Origin: Gari tellinella
Lineage: Eukaryota > Mollusca > Bivalvia > Cardiida > Psammobiidae
Direction: 5' to 3'
Assembly: GCA_922989275.2 (NCBI GenBank)
Contig: OV277871.1
Location: 59,665,848-59,729,847, forward strand
DNA: 64,000 nt
How positions within the stretch are numbered: position 1 is the first letter of the stretch; each line of letters begins with the position of its first letter. Below, piece after piece: positions 23,817-34,008 of this stretch. The translations under genes were made by a program, and so were the position numbers. Under the pieces are notes generated by a model. It did not search any database and was not told the DNA's origin. It saw only the letters and a program-made list of their open reading frames with translations.

Positions 23817-24032
23817 CACAGTGGTGAAAACGTTATTTTTTCCTCAAAAAACGCGTTTACGCTAAAACTATAATTTCCATTGCAAACAGTTTTGAGGCTC
23901 CAAACTGGTTGCCACTTAGATTAAAATCAATAATTAAAAATGTCAAAAAAGGTAATTTCCTACATTTTAGCGGTGTGCGTTTGCGTTTCGTTTGCGTTTA
24001 AACGGGAAAGAATAACATTTGTGTCCACTGTA
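23817..24032 (-). repeat. M-A element lacking the hairpin core
   Basis: Left cacagtggtgaaaacgttat, right aacatttgtgtccactgta, with both interior arms intact. The centre reads gcaaacagttttgaggctccaaactggttgcc as two pieces joined: the left outer arm runs straight into the right outer arm, and the ~45 bp containing GATCAGACGCC and the loop is gone. Confidence 0.85.
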
Positions 24033-24127
24033 TGCAAATCTTGTTTGCTCAACAGTTTACAGTTGGTATCAATGAACATATCTCTACAGTGTTAAAAATG
24101 TTGTATGCAACAAAGACGCCAAATAAC

Positions 24128-24378
24128 TACAGTGGAGAAGACGATATAATTATATGTTTAAATGCAAACGAAATGCAAATGCACTTCACTGAACTGTAGA
24201 AATTAACAATTTTGTTGTAATTCTGACTATTCATTTTACTTTGAATGGCATACAATTTGGAGCCTGATCAGACGCCGGAAATACCCGGCGTCTGATATGG
24301 CTGCAAACTGTTTGCATTGGAAAAACAGTTTTAGCGTAAACGCGTTTATTGGGAAATAATAACGTTTTCTCCACTGTA
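24128..24378 (+). repeat. M-A element
   Basis: Left tacagtggagaagacgatat, right aacgttttctccactgta. HP at about 24,247-24,315, loop gccggaaatacccggc with an A-rich insertion at the tip. Minus-strand frames of 66-70 codons here are repeat translations. Confidence 0.9.
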
Positions 24379-24487
24379 CCCAGCGTTCCATCCCGGTGCA
24401 GTGTAGTTGCAACAGCAGCCACAAACTCACAAACAACGTACAAACGGCTATTATTCTATATTAGAAAAGAACATGGGGTATATTGCA

Positions 24488-24678
24488 TCAACCCTACACC
24501 ACCATGACGTAAACAATTTAAAGCTAGTATCGTCTGCTTTTATTTCTGACTCAAGACATTGAAATGAGTTTAAGACGGTTTAGATCCTGGTCAGACAATG
24601 CGTAACGCTGCGTCTGACATGAACAAAACTGTTTGCAAATAAACACTTGTACACAAGGTAAACTGGTGAAGGCATTAA
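24488..24678. repeat. M-B element, decayed
   Basis: catgacgtaaacaatttaaa on the left, tcgtctgcttttatttct block, hairpin gtttagatcctggtcagaca / tgtctgac-type right arm ctgacatgaacaaaactgtt, then ggtgaaggcattaa on the right. Confidence 0.65.
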
Positions 24679-24777
24679 TATAAAATATACTTTGACTATA
24701 GATTATTGTACGAATAACTTTTCCAAAAGCCCTTCAGGATGACTCTTTTTAGTATAGTCTTCGATACATGTTACATT

Positions 24778-24835
24778 TTTTACGTTATTTTTCCCGCTTA
24801 AACGCAAACGAAACGCACACGCAATGTACTCACAC
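24778..24835 (+). repeat. M-A left-end fragment
   Basis: ttacgttatttttcccgctt followed by aaacgcaaacgaaacgcaca; the copy stops before its hairpin, just upstream of the LINE fragment at 25.0 kb. Confidence 0.65.
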
Positions 24836-24999
24836 GAAAAAGGTTAACGTAACTGAATAGTTTCATGTTCAAGTGGGAAACTCTAAAATCAAACCATCAT
24901 TGTGTGTGGAGAATATCTGTGCTAGATTTGATTCCCAACTGGATTTGATACAGCACCTTGGCGATGTACATGTATGCAGGTTTAGCTACGCATAGATGT

Positions 25000-25516
25000 G
25001 GCAAATAGGTCATATCAGACAATACCTTCCCCTGAGGCTACATATATATCGGCCAATTATTTGATCACATCGAAAAATGACTACTGCAACTCACTGCTGT
25101 ATGGGATTCCACCAAACACACTACGAAATATACGGCGTGTGCAAACTATAACAGCCCGCATCATTACAAGGACTCCTCGTTACAGCCACGTCACTCCTGT
25201 CTTGAAGGAGCTTCGATGGCTTCAAGTTCAAACACAGATTCTGACACTCACATACAAAGCAATATGGAATGATTCTCCGAGGTACATTGTCAGTATGCTT
25301 GATGTGTTTAGACCTCGAAGAGGGTTGCGGTCTGCGAGTAAATCAGTATCGCTGGCTGTGCCGAGAAGTCGTTTGGTGAAGTTTGGAGTTAAAGCTGTCG
25401 TGCATCAACCACAAAGCTCTGGAACACTCTACCATCAGACATCAGAGCTGATGTCAGTTGCAGCCTTCAAAAAGCGTCTGAAACACACTTTTGTTATTAG
25501 AATACTAGTAACGTAG
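25000..25516 (+). pseudogene. CR1/L2-type LINE ORF2 3' fragment
   Basis: The frame reads ITSKNDYCNSLLYGIP, then RRVQTITARIITRTPRYSHV, TPVLKELRWLQVQ and PRRGLRSASKSVSLAVPRSR. These correspond to the conserved LDYCNSLLYG, LQ-VQN-AAR, HVTPVLK-LHWLPV, LRS and PR motifs downstream of the RT domain in CR1/L2-group LINEs. Near 25,410-25,450 the expected WNTLPSDIRADVS is in another frame and the original frame resumes at VAAFKKRLK, so two compensating indels are present. The RT and endonuclease are missing. It is a different lineage from the element at 53.7 kb by sequence. Confidence 0.85.
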
Positions 25517-25689
25517 GAAATAGATGACTGCTAACCATGAGCTGTGTTCTTGTTGTTGATGATGTGCTCTGGAGTTGTACCGCTGACCCGGTGCCTGTCT
25601 GGTGAATATTGATAATAGGGAATTATGTACAATATCTGAAGTAAAATATGTTTAATCCAACCAAACATATACATGGCGACCACTAAAAT

Positions 25690-25859
25690 GAAGGCTTCTT
25701 GGTTGTTTAAAGACACGTGACAGCTTCAAGCAATGTAATAGTGAAACAAAAAGCTCCTAAAGAAGTTGTTTACCGTCATACTGCTTTAACCAGTCAATTG
25801 TCGTAGACACTTAATAATTAACAACATTGATAGGTCTATTTTGAGAGATTGTACTGTAC
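25690..25859. repeat. M-H element
   Basis: gttgtttaaagacacgtgac, agcttcaagcaatg, aaaaagctcctaaagaag, then gtcgtagacacttaataatt and right end gagagattgtactgtaca. The left terminal repeat is not clean. Confidence 0.55.
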
Positions 25860-26194
25860 ATTTCTGAAAGTGATCTTAGACATATTGTTTAACATCAGAA
25901 AGGTTAAGTAGAAACGGATTTGACTGTCTGGCCCATTCTACGAATCTGGAAATTGGTTTGGCTTTTGATTCGACGGAGAATTGAGTCATTAATATTCTGT
26001 TTCTATAGACATTCTAATGGTATTAAAGCAAATTGAGGTGACTAGGAAAACATGTTGCATTATTGTACAGTAGTATTGTAGGGTCATGGTTTACTAGTAA
26101 CGCATTATAATTTTGCAAAGGCAAACACAGTGTCATTTGTTTTGTCAAACTGTATTGTCCATTTAGACTAAATATACTCAGACATACACTTATG
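25860..26194. other. no recognised feature
   Basis: AT-rich spacer. Confidence 0.5.
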
Positions 26195-26432
26195 TACAGT
26201 GGATAATCTGTTATTCTTTCCCAATAAACGCGTTTACGCTAAAACTATTATTTGCAGTGCAAACAGTTTGGAGCCAGATCAGACGCCGGGTAACCCGGCG
26301 TCTGATCAGACTCGAAACTGTTTGTCACCATAATAAACATGAAATATCAGAATTGTCCAAAGGTTGTTCTTTTCTACGTTTTAGTGCTTTGCGTTTGCGT
26401 ACGTTTGCGTTTAAACGGAAAAGAATAACAGA
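26195..26432 (-). repeat. M-A element, right terminus replaced
   Basis: Left tacagtggataatctgttat is intact. HP 26,258-26,325 is nearly perfect. The right side reads aaaagaataacag and then acttatgta instead of ttctccactg; the same acttatgta stands immediately before the left end (26,188-26,196). Confidence 0.85.
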
Positions 26433-26559
26433 CTTATGTACCATGAATCTCAGGGTATGTTTCATTTTATGTAGACAGGTGACCATTTTAAGCAGTTTGA
26501 AAGTAAACTTAATTTAAAGCAGGTTTGAAGCAAAGCTGATTATCGTTTCAAAGTTAAAA

Positions 26560-26695
26560 AATAAGGCATTATAACTGATGAAATTTCAAAACGAATGTCA
26601 AACTGTTTGTATCCTAATCAGACGCCGCGTAACGCAGTGTCTGATCAGGATCTTAACTGTATGCAAACGCGCCTATAAGCGCCATTGAGAGTTAT
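26560..26695. repeat. M-B element, right portion
   Basis: aaacgaatgtcaaactgttt, hairpin with loop gccgcgtaacgc, then atgcaaacgcgcctataagc and gccattgagagt, the M-B right flank. The terminal GGGTTAA is lost and the left end is not seen. Confidence 0.7.
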
Positions 26696-27093
26696 GTTTC
26701 ACATATATAAATTGAAAGTTGAAGTGAGACTTTGGCTGTGTTATATCAAAGCAGATTGCCCCATAAGAGATTGCCACACGTTGGTCAAGATCAGTACACT
26801 AATAGATCAATTGGCCACTGTCCTCATCTGACTGTCTAACTGTGCGTTAGTATAGCCCGATATAGACCGTCTCAGATTAGGATATATGCTCTTGGTTAAA
26901 AACACAAAAACATGGGGTATGATAAGAAGTGTTATCTTTGTACAAATACATTAATATTTTCATTCATTATATTATAAATTCTTCTGACCTGTCATAGTTA
27001 TTTTTAGATTGGAACATTCTGAAACTTTAAAAGGGATGAGTTTTCTATACATCCAGGTAGAGATACGGATAGCTGTACTTTTTGTGCGTAATG
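26696..27093. other. no recognised feature
   Basis: AT-rich; a decayed purine/pyrimidine mix without repeats recognised. Confidence 0.45.
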
Positions 27094-27325
27094 TACAGTA
27101 GAGGATACATTTTTCTTTCCCGTTTAAACGCAAACGCAATGTACTAAACTGTCAAAATTTACTTTTATAAATTTTAAATATATTTTTAATCTGAGTTGCA
27201 AACAAATTGGAGCCTGATCAGATGCCGGGTTACCCGGCGTCTGATCTGGCTCCAACCTGTTGGCAACGGACATAACAGTTTTTAGCATAAACACGTTTAT
27301 CGAGAATGAATAACATATCAGTAAA
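27094..27325 (+). repeat. M-A element
   Basis: Left tacagtagaggatacatttt, right gaataacatatcagtaaaa (decayed). HP 27,189-27,257, loop gccgggttacccggc, outer arm altered (caaacaaattggagcc / ggctccaacctgttggc). Confidence 0.85.
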
Positions 27326-28204
27326 ATTAGCGCAGCTGTCTCGTGTTGCACAAGGATCATGCTTATCTCAAGTTGGAAAGTGTACGATTATATACACAGT
27401 GTATAAACGAACTGTACGATGACCGGGTAAAGTGACTAGCTTTAACAACGAATGTTGACATTTGTGCAGAGGTCGGAACATAAACCTGTTAATTTTGGAT
27501 ATCTTCTTCGAACCCATGCGAGCGAACGTAAGTAATAATTACAGTTATACATTTATTTTGTATCGTAGTACACTTGTAAGGGTGTAGGTAGAGAGGAAAT
27601 TGTGATCTGATTGAAAATCAACACATAGTGTCGATTTCCCTCTCAAATTTGGCAACAGTTCTTTGAAAATGCCCTTTGTTTTAATCGCTTATATTACAAT
27701 ACGGTACTGTATGTTATCTAAATAGACCGCTAAACAAAGCAACCACTTTTTGTTTATCGTAAATCGCCATTTGATTATAAATTTAGGCAAACTTCTACAT
27801 GTAGACTGTATCATTTATTGCAATCATCTGCTATCATTTAAAGCGACTACCCAACAATGTGACTGTATGACATATAGCGACAAGATTCCCCTGAAATTTG
27901 TATGACATATAGCAACTAGCTATACACGATTTCGAAAAGCCTGCTTGGTGTATTGTTATAGTTTCTTAAAAAAAGCTGTATCAGAGTGATACGTATATGT
28001 ACGTGCAACATCTACTACGACTTATAGTGTGTTCATGCAAATTACCATTTTCGACCATATTTTCGGAAATGTGTATGACATATTGCGACTCGCTTAATAT
28101 GATTTCACCAATTCTGCATACTGTATTGTTATTATTCGGATATACTGATTTTTCCCAAATCTTCGGATTTCTGCTCTTACTTTTAAAATTTGGACCTTAA
28201 GCGT
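27326..28204. other. no recognised feature
   Basis: Contains a tandem-like pair tgtatgacatatagcgac / tgtatgacatatagcaac (27,864 / 27,899) and a related tgtatgacatattgcgac near 28,071. No coding sequence recognised. Confidence 0.45.
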
Positions 28205-28320
28205 AGTTTGCGTTGAAAACATTGATATGAGTGTCAAACAGTTAGATCTAGATCAGACGGCGCGTTATGTGTCTGATCTGGATATGAACTATTTGCAGAG
28301 CTTTGCAGCGAAAGGGTTAA
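28205..28320. repeat. M-B element, right portion
   Basis: gatatgagtgtcaaacagtt, short hairpin (gatctagatcagacggcgcg / tgtctgatctggatatga), right end gcagcgaaagggttaa. Confidence 0.7.
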
Positions 28321-28431
28321 TTGTACGTTTCCTAAAACCGCGCTTGAAAATTTAGAAATCTTAGTATGTTTTAGCAACTTATGGTAGCCCTGATTTCAGC
28401 CTAACATTTATCAATTTATGTTTCAGGTTCA

Positions 28432-28554
28432 ATGGATAATTTCCAGTGTATCTACTGCCACTGTGTATACCCGTACACAGGATATTGGTACCAGCAAGTC
28501 GAGAGAATTAGCCGGTCGCTCTGCAATGCATGCATGCTTTTCATGGTTTTATAG
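28432..28554 (+). CDS. possible zinc-finger exon, 40 codons
   Basis: A polypyrimidine tract and AG (tttatgtttcag) precede ATG at 28,432. The frame MDNFQCIYCHC ... SLCNACMLFMVL has a C-x2-C pair and a C-N-A-C pair about 21 residues apart, followed by a stop, so it could be a four-Cys zinc-binding exon. The same nucleotide sequence recurs inverted at 30.98-31.06 kb, and the plus-strand copy has lost the donor present there. The GATA-like CNAC word is not enough to call a GATA factor: the spacing is wrong and Trp/Arg landmarks are missing. It may equally be a duplicated gene fragment. Confidence 0.35.
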   Translation: MDNFQCIYCHCVYPYTGYWYQQVERISRSLCNACMLFMVL

Positions 28555-29839
28555 CATAAAATGTCTATGATCAACATATATATAATACAGTATTAAAGCG
28601 TGATGTTTCTGTGATATGCTGATGTCAAAACAGTTCTGTTTTAATCACAGAAACTCTCGTTAAATATATAATTATGCTGCCTAGAACCGGTAAATAACAA
28701 CGATTGCTGACGAAAAATTACGATATCAACTGTTTCAAACGCTCCTGACTACAATATTTACATGAAACACTTAGTCTATTTCATAATAATTCATGTAACT
28801 CACTAAAACCACACTGTTGGGTCGTGATTTTAAGAATAGAATTAAAAGAAATTTGTGTCAAGTGTACGGCATCTTGGTTGTGAATGAAATATTACTGTAC
28901 GGCATACTGATGTGTCACTGTACGGGGGTTTGCTACCAGATATTTGGCCCTTAAAACGTTTTGCTCTGTCCCAGTTTGTCCTCATGGTGTTACGTTCAAC
29001 CAAAGGTAGCCGTGTACCGAGAACAGTCTTCCTATTTATAAATTGTATACTTTTCATTGTTAATTTACTTAAAATAGATAAACTTGATATAGAGCAGGAA
29101 CACCTAATAAAATGAAATTGAAACGATGAATGTACGTTTAACATATTCTAATAGCTGTTCACGTAACAGAATACTTTTGAAGCGAACGAGTAACTGTATC
29201 GGACTATATCTTAATCGAAGATTTCTATTAAAAAACTTAACACACACAGAGTCAATAATAATTGCGGTTAATTTATGATATCAAACTAACCCACCCACTT
29301 ATAAAATATTGAAATGCACGTACACAACTATAATTTCCATCTGGTTTTTTTCCATTTTGCACGGAAATATCGTGCAGTATGTTTACTGGTTAATGCGGTA
29401 TCATTTACCACAGTGCAATCAGAATAAGCTGCCCGCTTTAAAGTGTGCGGTATTCAATTTAAAGACATTTCCTGATCTTTTTCCGGTGGTGACACCAAAC
29501 CAGGTATAAAATCATGCAGTCATATGCGAGTTTTGTCCTTACTGCTATCTTGTCCAGGGATAATTATACTCATCCAAGCGTTTCATGTGAGGGCCGTACT
29601 TTAAGTTCGTTAGTTTGATTAGTAAAACCCATTGAAAAAACCCTTGAGGGGTATGTGAGGGGCTCCCTAGACAACTTGAGATTACTGACATTGACTTTGC
29701 ACACTTTACTACTGTGTTACCTGTATTTTCACACAGAGTGAGAACAATGGGGGAGTCCATCAATGGACTGATGAAATGTCTTTAATCCAGAGTCATTTTC
29801 TATAAAAACTGCCGCGGTTACGTTTATTCGAATAACAGA
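28555..29839. other. no clear gene
   Basis: The minus frame at 29,545-29,763 (72 codons) has reasonable composition and includes KLTNLKYGPHMKRLDEYNYP, but I cannot place it in a family. The minus frame 28,842-29,144 is also unplaced. Both might be remnants of the adjacent zinc-finger locus or of an unrecognised repeat. Confidence 0.3.
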
Positions 29840-30175
29840 GTTAAAATTGATAGTTAGCACACATGTTGCTCTGTGCGGACAGCACGCCTGTAATAATGAA
29901 CAATAACAGTAAGCGCCAAAACAGTTTAACTTCACCAGAGTATCTCATAAAGAATGTCGACTTTTCTAAGTCGAACCAGCGAACAACATCTGTGAAAAGC
30001 AAATATGTTATATTTTTAATGGGAAATTTGCCTTCAAAGACCAGCCGATTGAATGCTATATACTCAAGTTTGCCAGTCTGTTTCATTTCGTCGATTACGC
30101 TTCGGATCAGGGATAGTAATTCTTTATACTCCCTTTATACTTCTTTATACTCCCGAAATTCCTCTACAACAGGCA
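29840..30175 (-). pseudogene. C-terminal part of the zinc-finger locus, broken
   Basis: Minus strand from about 30,175: EVPVVEEFREYKEV, an in-frame TAA near 30,136, then REYKELLSLIRSVIDEMKQT, and RLVFEGKFPIKNITYLLFTD, VVRWFDLEKSTFFMRYS and VKLFWRL. The last block looks like a structured domain (GKFP--NI-YLLF-DVVRW-, MRYS--V--FW) that I associate, from memory, with uncharacterised bivalve proteins. The stop lies in a short tandem repeat (gagtataaagaagtataaag), so slippage may have created it. The frame differs from the upstream exon, and a T9 run (A9 on the coding strand) near 30,231-30,240 is a likely indel site. Confidence 0.45.
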
Positions 30176-30504
30176 CTTCGGAGTCTTGCAACAAACATGC
30201 TCATGTTCTTCATTATATGCAAACTTGTACATTTTTTTTTCAATGGAGAGTCTTTGGGTGTAAAGTATCGCTTAGATAGATTAGTTTGTTGCGTTTCGTC
30301 TATTATAGACATAACCCTCCCCTCCCCTCTACATTGTCCAGGTATAATATTGAAGTTGCACACTTTTTCGGAAAAAAAACCCAACAAACAACGCTGGCGA
30401 AGGTATTTTAATTCCTGATAGCCATGCATCTCTGTCAAGTGGGAAATTACCTCCCGGAACGTGGGTAGTTGTTCCTTACAGTACGAACATTTGTACAGGT
30501 CCAT
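30145..30504 (-). CDS. C2H2 zinc-finger exon, 119 codons
   Basis: On the minus strand a good splice acceptor (tcattttttacag) at about 30,508 is followed at once by ATT ATG GAC. The frame begins MDLYKCSYCKEQLPTF and continues to SHLTEMHGYQELKYL, giving C-x2-C-x12-H-x4-H, a classical C2H2 finger at residues 6-27. Later residues (VCNFNIIPGQ, VMSIIDETQQ) have normal composition, and the frame ends at 30,145 after a Ser/Arg/Cys-rich tail that is probably out of frame. Starting with MD-[YF]-C--C right after an acceptor parallels the plus-strand frame at 28,432. I read it as a decayed gene, not as a LINE. Confidence 0.5.
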   Translation of the reverse strand: MDLYKCSYCKEQLPTFREVISHLTEMHGYQELKYLRQRCLLGFFSEKVCNFNIIPGQCRGEGRVMSIIDETQQTNLSKRYFTPKDSPLKKKCTSLHIMKNMSMFVARLRSACCRGISGV

Positions 30505-30507
30505 AAT

Positions 30508-30983
30508 CTGTAAAAAATGAATGACAATGTACAGATATATACTTGTACAAATCAAACGGCCGTCGATTTCGATGTAGATTTAAGCAAGTTGCCGTACACT
30601 GGATTGAAAGGCTTTAGCAATATGCCGTTCACTAGCGTAGCAAGTTGCCGTACCCTAACCAAATTTCATTTCGGGTTTTTAAAGCACATGCGTCAAAAAC
30701 AATAGTAAAAGTTTCATAATGTCAATCAAGATAGCATAAATTACTCGTATAACATGAATAGATCTCTTATACAATTATTCAAAACAAATTACAATGATAT
30801 TATGTCAGCAACAGTTGTTATTTACCGGTACCAGGCAGCTTGTTTATACGTCTTACGAGAGGTTCTCTCGATTAAACTGAAATGTTATGACATCAGCATG
30901 TTCCAGAAACATCTCGCTTTAATATAGTATTATTCTACATATTGATCATAGACATATAGTTCTAGAAAATCATGAAAACATAC
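30508..30983 (-). other. putative intron of the zinc-finger locus
   Basis: Lies between a consensus donor (gcag|gtatgt, reading minus from 30,983) and the acceptor before the C2H2 exon. No repeats recognised. The pairing of these two sites is inference. Confidence 0.35.
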
Positions 30984-31101
30984 CTGCACTGCAGAGCGAT
31001 TTGCTAAAAACTCTCGACTCGCTGGTACCAATATCCTGTGTACGGGTATACACAGTGACTGCACTTTCAGCACAGATGTATTCGACCAAGTCATACAACA
31101 T
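30984..31101 (-). other. exon-like segment with donor; inverted copy of 28.4 kb
   Basis: Reverse complement of about 31,062-31,007 matches plus-strand 28,454-28,509 almost base for base (cactgtgtatacccgtacac, aggatattggtaccagc). It ends in a consensus donor CAG|GTATGT. The frame equivalent to the plus copy reads CSHCVYPYTGYWYQRVESF and then stops; another frame is open from 31,101 through the donor. It could be a 5' untranslated exon. Confidence 0.35.
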
Positions 31102-32284
31102 TGTGTCGACATTCACGAAGACCAAAACCTAAGATTAAAATTTTATCGATTTCGGACATTACCAACACAATAAAAACTCACTCAAAGGACTTTCGTCTTG
31201 ACACAAAACCGGCAAAAATTATGACATATATTGTAAAAACAACCCTAAAAAGTAAAAATGGACCAGAATACAATGAAAACTAGAATTGTCCATTTCAGGT
31301 TTCAGGGAGGAAAAGCTAAACTTTATATTATCTTAATCAAGGACTTAATTATATATGTGCATACATAAACAAAATGTCAGCATCAGCTTGGGAGTTGGAA
31401 GGTAGCGGGTTTGATCGCCAGTTGCAAACCAGTGCTGTAATATTGCTAGGAGCAGCTCTCTTTGGGGTCTACATTTTGTGCAAATTGTCAAAAGGAGGCA
31501 TTGTAAGGTAAAGGGTTGAAAAGAGATTTATTTAAACTTTGTTAAACTAACAAAAGGGCGTTTTGGACATAAAAGGATCCTAAAGGCGTCTGAAATCGTT
31601 ACCGTAAGATCGCTATAATTGATACAGTACAGTCGCTATAATCATTCAGATCACCGTGTAGTCTGATTCAATAAACAATACAGTTTCAGTTTCATCAGTG
31701 CAGTACTTTGAACGTGGATATTTTATTAAATCTCACAGCTATTGTGGTTGTACTGCTATCTAAATAAGAATACATAATTTTCTCAAGTTTTAACGCCCGA
31801 TTAGATGTCAGGATGTGTATAAACTGCATATATGACACGTTTGTAAACACGGCCTCGTGTAAACATTGCCAGGTATTTATTGATGTAATGGAAATATTTT
31901 GTTTGGAAAGCTTGATAATGGAACAATGACAGTCAGGTAAATATCTTAAATCAATGCACAATATAATGTACGTTTGCTTTTCTTAGTGATCTACTTAGAA
32001 AACAAGGAAAACAGATGAAAACATGTCCGCGTGTCGCACTGAATCGATTGACTCCTTACAGTCTAGTCGCAAAATCTAGTCATTGTACAGTTCGTTTATA
32101 CACTGTGATATAGATCCCCTGTTATCTATTTTCCATTATGAACTGTTCAGTTCTAAAAATAACCCTGACATGTCAGAAAAATCGCACAATACAACTGCTA
32201 ACTATGCCATACTTTGAGTGTAATGGTACTTTTGTATCTGTAATGAACGCCGGGCAATAATTTGACAATACATGAAGTACAATC
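31102..32284. other. no recognised feature
   Basis: AT-rich. Minus frame 31,695-31,961 (88 codons) shows no family signature. Confidence 0.4.
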
Positions 32285-32526
32285 GATATGTTAGTCTTAC
32301 CCGTTTAAGCGCAAATTAAACGCACACAAAATACACTAAGATGTAGAAAATAACATTAGTTTGCAAGTCCGACGTTTTATTCTAATCTGTGTTTCAAACA
32401 GTTTAGAGCCTGATCAGATGCCAGGTTATTCGGCTTCTGATCTGCCTGCAAACCGTCTGCTATGAAAATAAACGTTTTAGAGTAGGCGTCTTTATTAAGA
32501 AGGAACAACGTCTTTTCCACTCTACC
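32285..32526 (+). repeat. M-A element, old
   Basis: Left atatgttagtcttacccgtt, right acaacgtcttttccactcta. HP at about 32,394-32,463 has many substitutions (gccaggttattcggcttctg). Confidence 0.75.
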
Positions 32527-33614
32527 ACTCATAAAAGATGTAATATAAATATGTAAAATAAGGACAACGGCTTTTAAAGCGACTCGCAACAAGATGGTGT
32601 ATTTGCAAAAGTAAAAGAAAATACTAAAATAACAGCAAATGTGTAGCATTATCGTGCATCGTCATTAAAAGAATATTATCAGTCTAACAATACCCTCACG
32701 AAAAGTATTCAATCTTATTTTTTTTATATATTTTCCATCGCTTTATCCGTTGCGTCTTTCGGCTCAATAGAAATTAATCACGTGCTCAGACATACACCGG
32801 AACGAGTTATGTACTCTTCATCGCTACACAATGTTCAGAGTGCGCTTAATCGATCGCCAAATTATGAATAATCAGGTTAGCTCAGGCGGCCAAAGCGTAG
32901 TCTTATTTTCATTTTCTGTCCCCGCATGCCGGGTCCTGGGTTCGAATTCGTCAGAGCTCAATAATTTTTTTATTGAAATGCATTTTTTTTCTAAAAAGAA
33001 TGTCTTATCCTAAACTTATTCCTTCCTATTTATATAAGCGTTTGACATATATTTACAAATTACTTTTTTAATGCTAAATCTGGTTGCGAGTCTCTTTAAG
33101 CGGATAGATAAAATTCCAGCTGTAAATGGACTTAAACAAGTAATGAGCACCGACGCTTAATGGCAATACAAAATAAGTAGAAAACATACAATCAGAAAGT
33201 CTTATCAAATACGTCCAAAATAGACTCTATCAAAATACTTGATTAAATCCTGCTGTCACGCAATTGTATTTTCATCTCGTTACCATGACAGGCAATAGTA
33301 TTAGCATATTTACTTTTGTATTTTGTAATGAATTGTGGCGTCATATTGTTGACGATAATTCGACGAACAATGTGGTATTTTCAATACGATTTCGAACAAT
33401 TATTTTAACCTCCTTGGTTATACATCAGAAGTCATGTAACAGTCCTGATCAGGATCTAAACTGTTGTAAAGTTGAATGAGTAGCTATGAACAAATTAAGG
33501 AACACTTAGTGAAAATTAAGCAGATGCATGTATCACCTTCTATCAATGGTTTTTCTGCATCAAATTTATTACATCAGTATATTGTGTGGTTCAATCTACG
33601 GCACGCTACGGGCG
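32527..33614. other. mostly unrecognised; contains a SINE-like head
   Basis: Besides the tRNA-like segment at 32,870 there is an HP scrap at 33,442-33,466 (cctgatcaggatctaaactg). The rest is AT-rich without signature. Confidence 0.45.
32870..32975 (+). repeat. tRNA-derived SINE-like segment
   Basis: gttagctcaggcggccaaag resembles an A box and gggtcctgggttcgaattcg a B box, about 45 nt further on, followed by a T-rich run (aataatttttttattg) that could end pol III transcription. The acceptor stem does not pair, so it is not a tRNA gene. Body length and target duplication are not visible. Confidence 0.55.
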
Positions 33615-33865
33615 TACAGTGGAAAAAACGTTATTCTTTCCCAATAAACGCGTTTACGCTAAAACTAATATTTCTATTGCAAACAGTTTGGAGCCAGATC
33701 AGACGCCGGGTAACCCGGCGTCTGATCAGGCTCCAAACTGTTTGCCACCAAGATAAAACATGAATTATCAGAATCGTCCAAAAATTGCACTTTTCTACAT
33801 TTTAGTGTTTTGCGTTTGCGTTTCGTTTCGTTTAAACGGGAAAGAATAACGTTTTCTCCACTGTA
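33615..33865 (-). repeat. M-A element, best copy
   Basis: 251 bp. The left boundary tacagtggaaaaaacgttat and the right boundary ataacgttttctccactgta are inverted repeats of about 28 bp that continue into gggaaagaat. TA flanks both sides, so a Tc1/mariner-type TA insertion is likely. HP occupies 33,679-33,745: 33 bp arms around a single A, with exactly one unpaired position (arm residue 18). Left interior cgcgtttacgctaaaac, right interior gcgtttgcgtttcg. No coding capacity; the 78-codon frames that run through M-A copies are by-products of the hairpin. Confidence 0.95.
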
Positions 33866-34008
33866 CTTGTGAAACCTATTGGGAACAGTTTATACTCAAA
33901 TGATTCTTCGAGTAATTGGAATTGTTTGCCATTCTTGATATCATTTTGATACAACTATGGAAAATCAACTCTGAAAACAGTTTCAGAATAAATCACGAAT
34001 ATTGCTTG

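Noticed and set aside
28432..28554. GATA-type zinc finger because of the SLCNAC word
   Set aside because: Spacing between Cys pairs is about 21 rather than 17-18, and the usual Trp/Arg positions are missing.
29545..29763. 72-codon minus frame as a separate gene
   Set aside because: Composition is plausible, but there is no start context, family signature or splice support.
33679..33745. microRNA precursor or rho-type terminator reading of the HP hairpin
   Set aside because: Dozens of copies sit inside transposon ends; a repeat origin explains it better, and nothing shows processing.
33476..33763. 95-codon frame through an M-A element, and similar frames in other M-A copies
   Set aside because: The same peptide fragments (for example QIRRRVTRRLIRLQT) recur wherever the hairpin is read in that frame; an artefact of the repeat.
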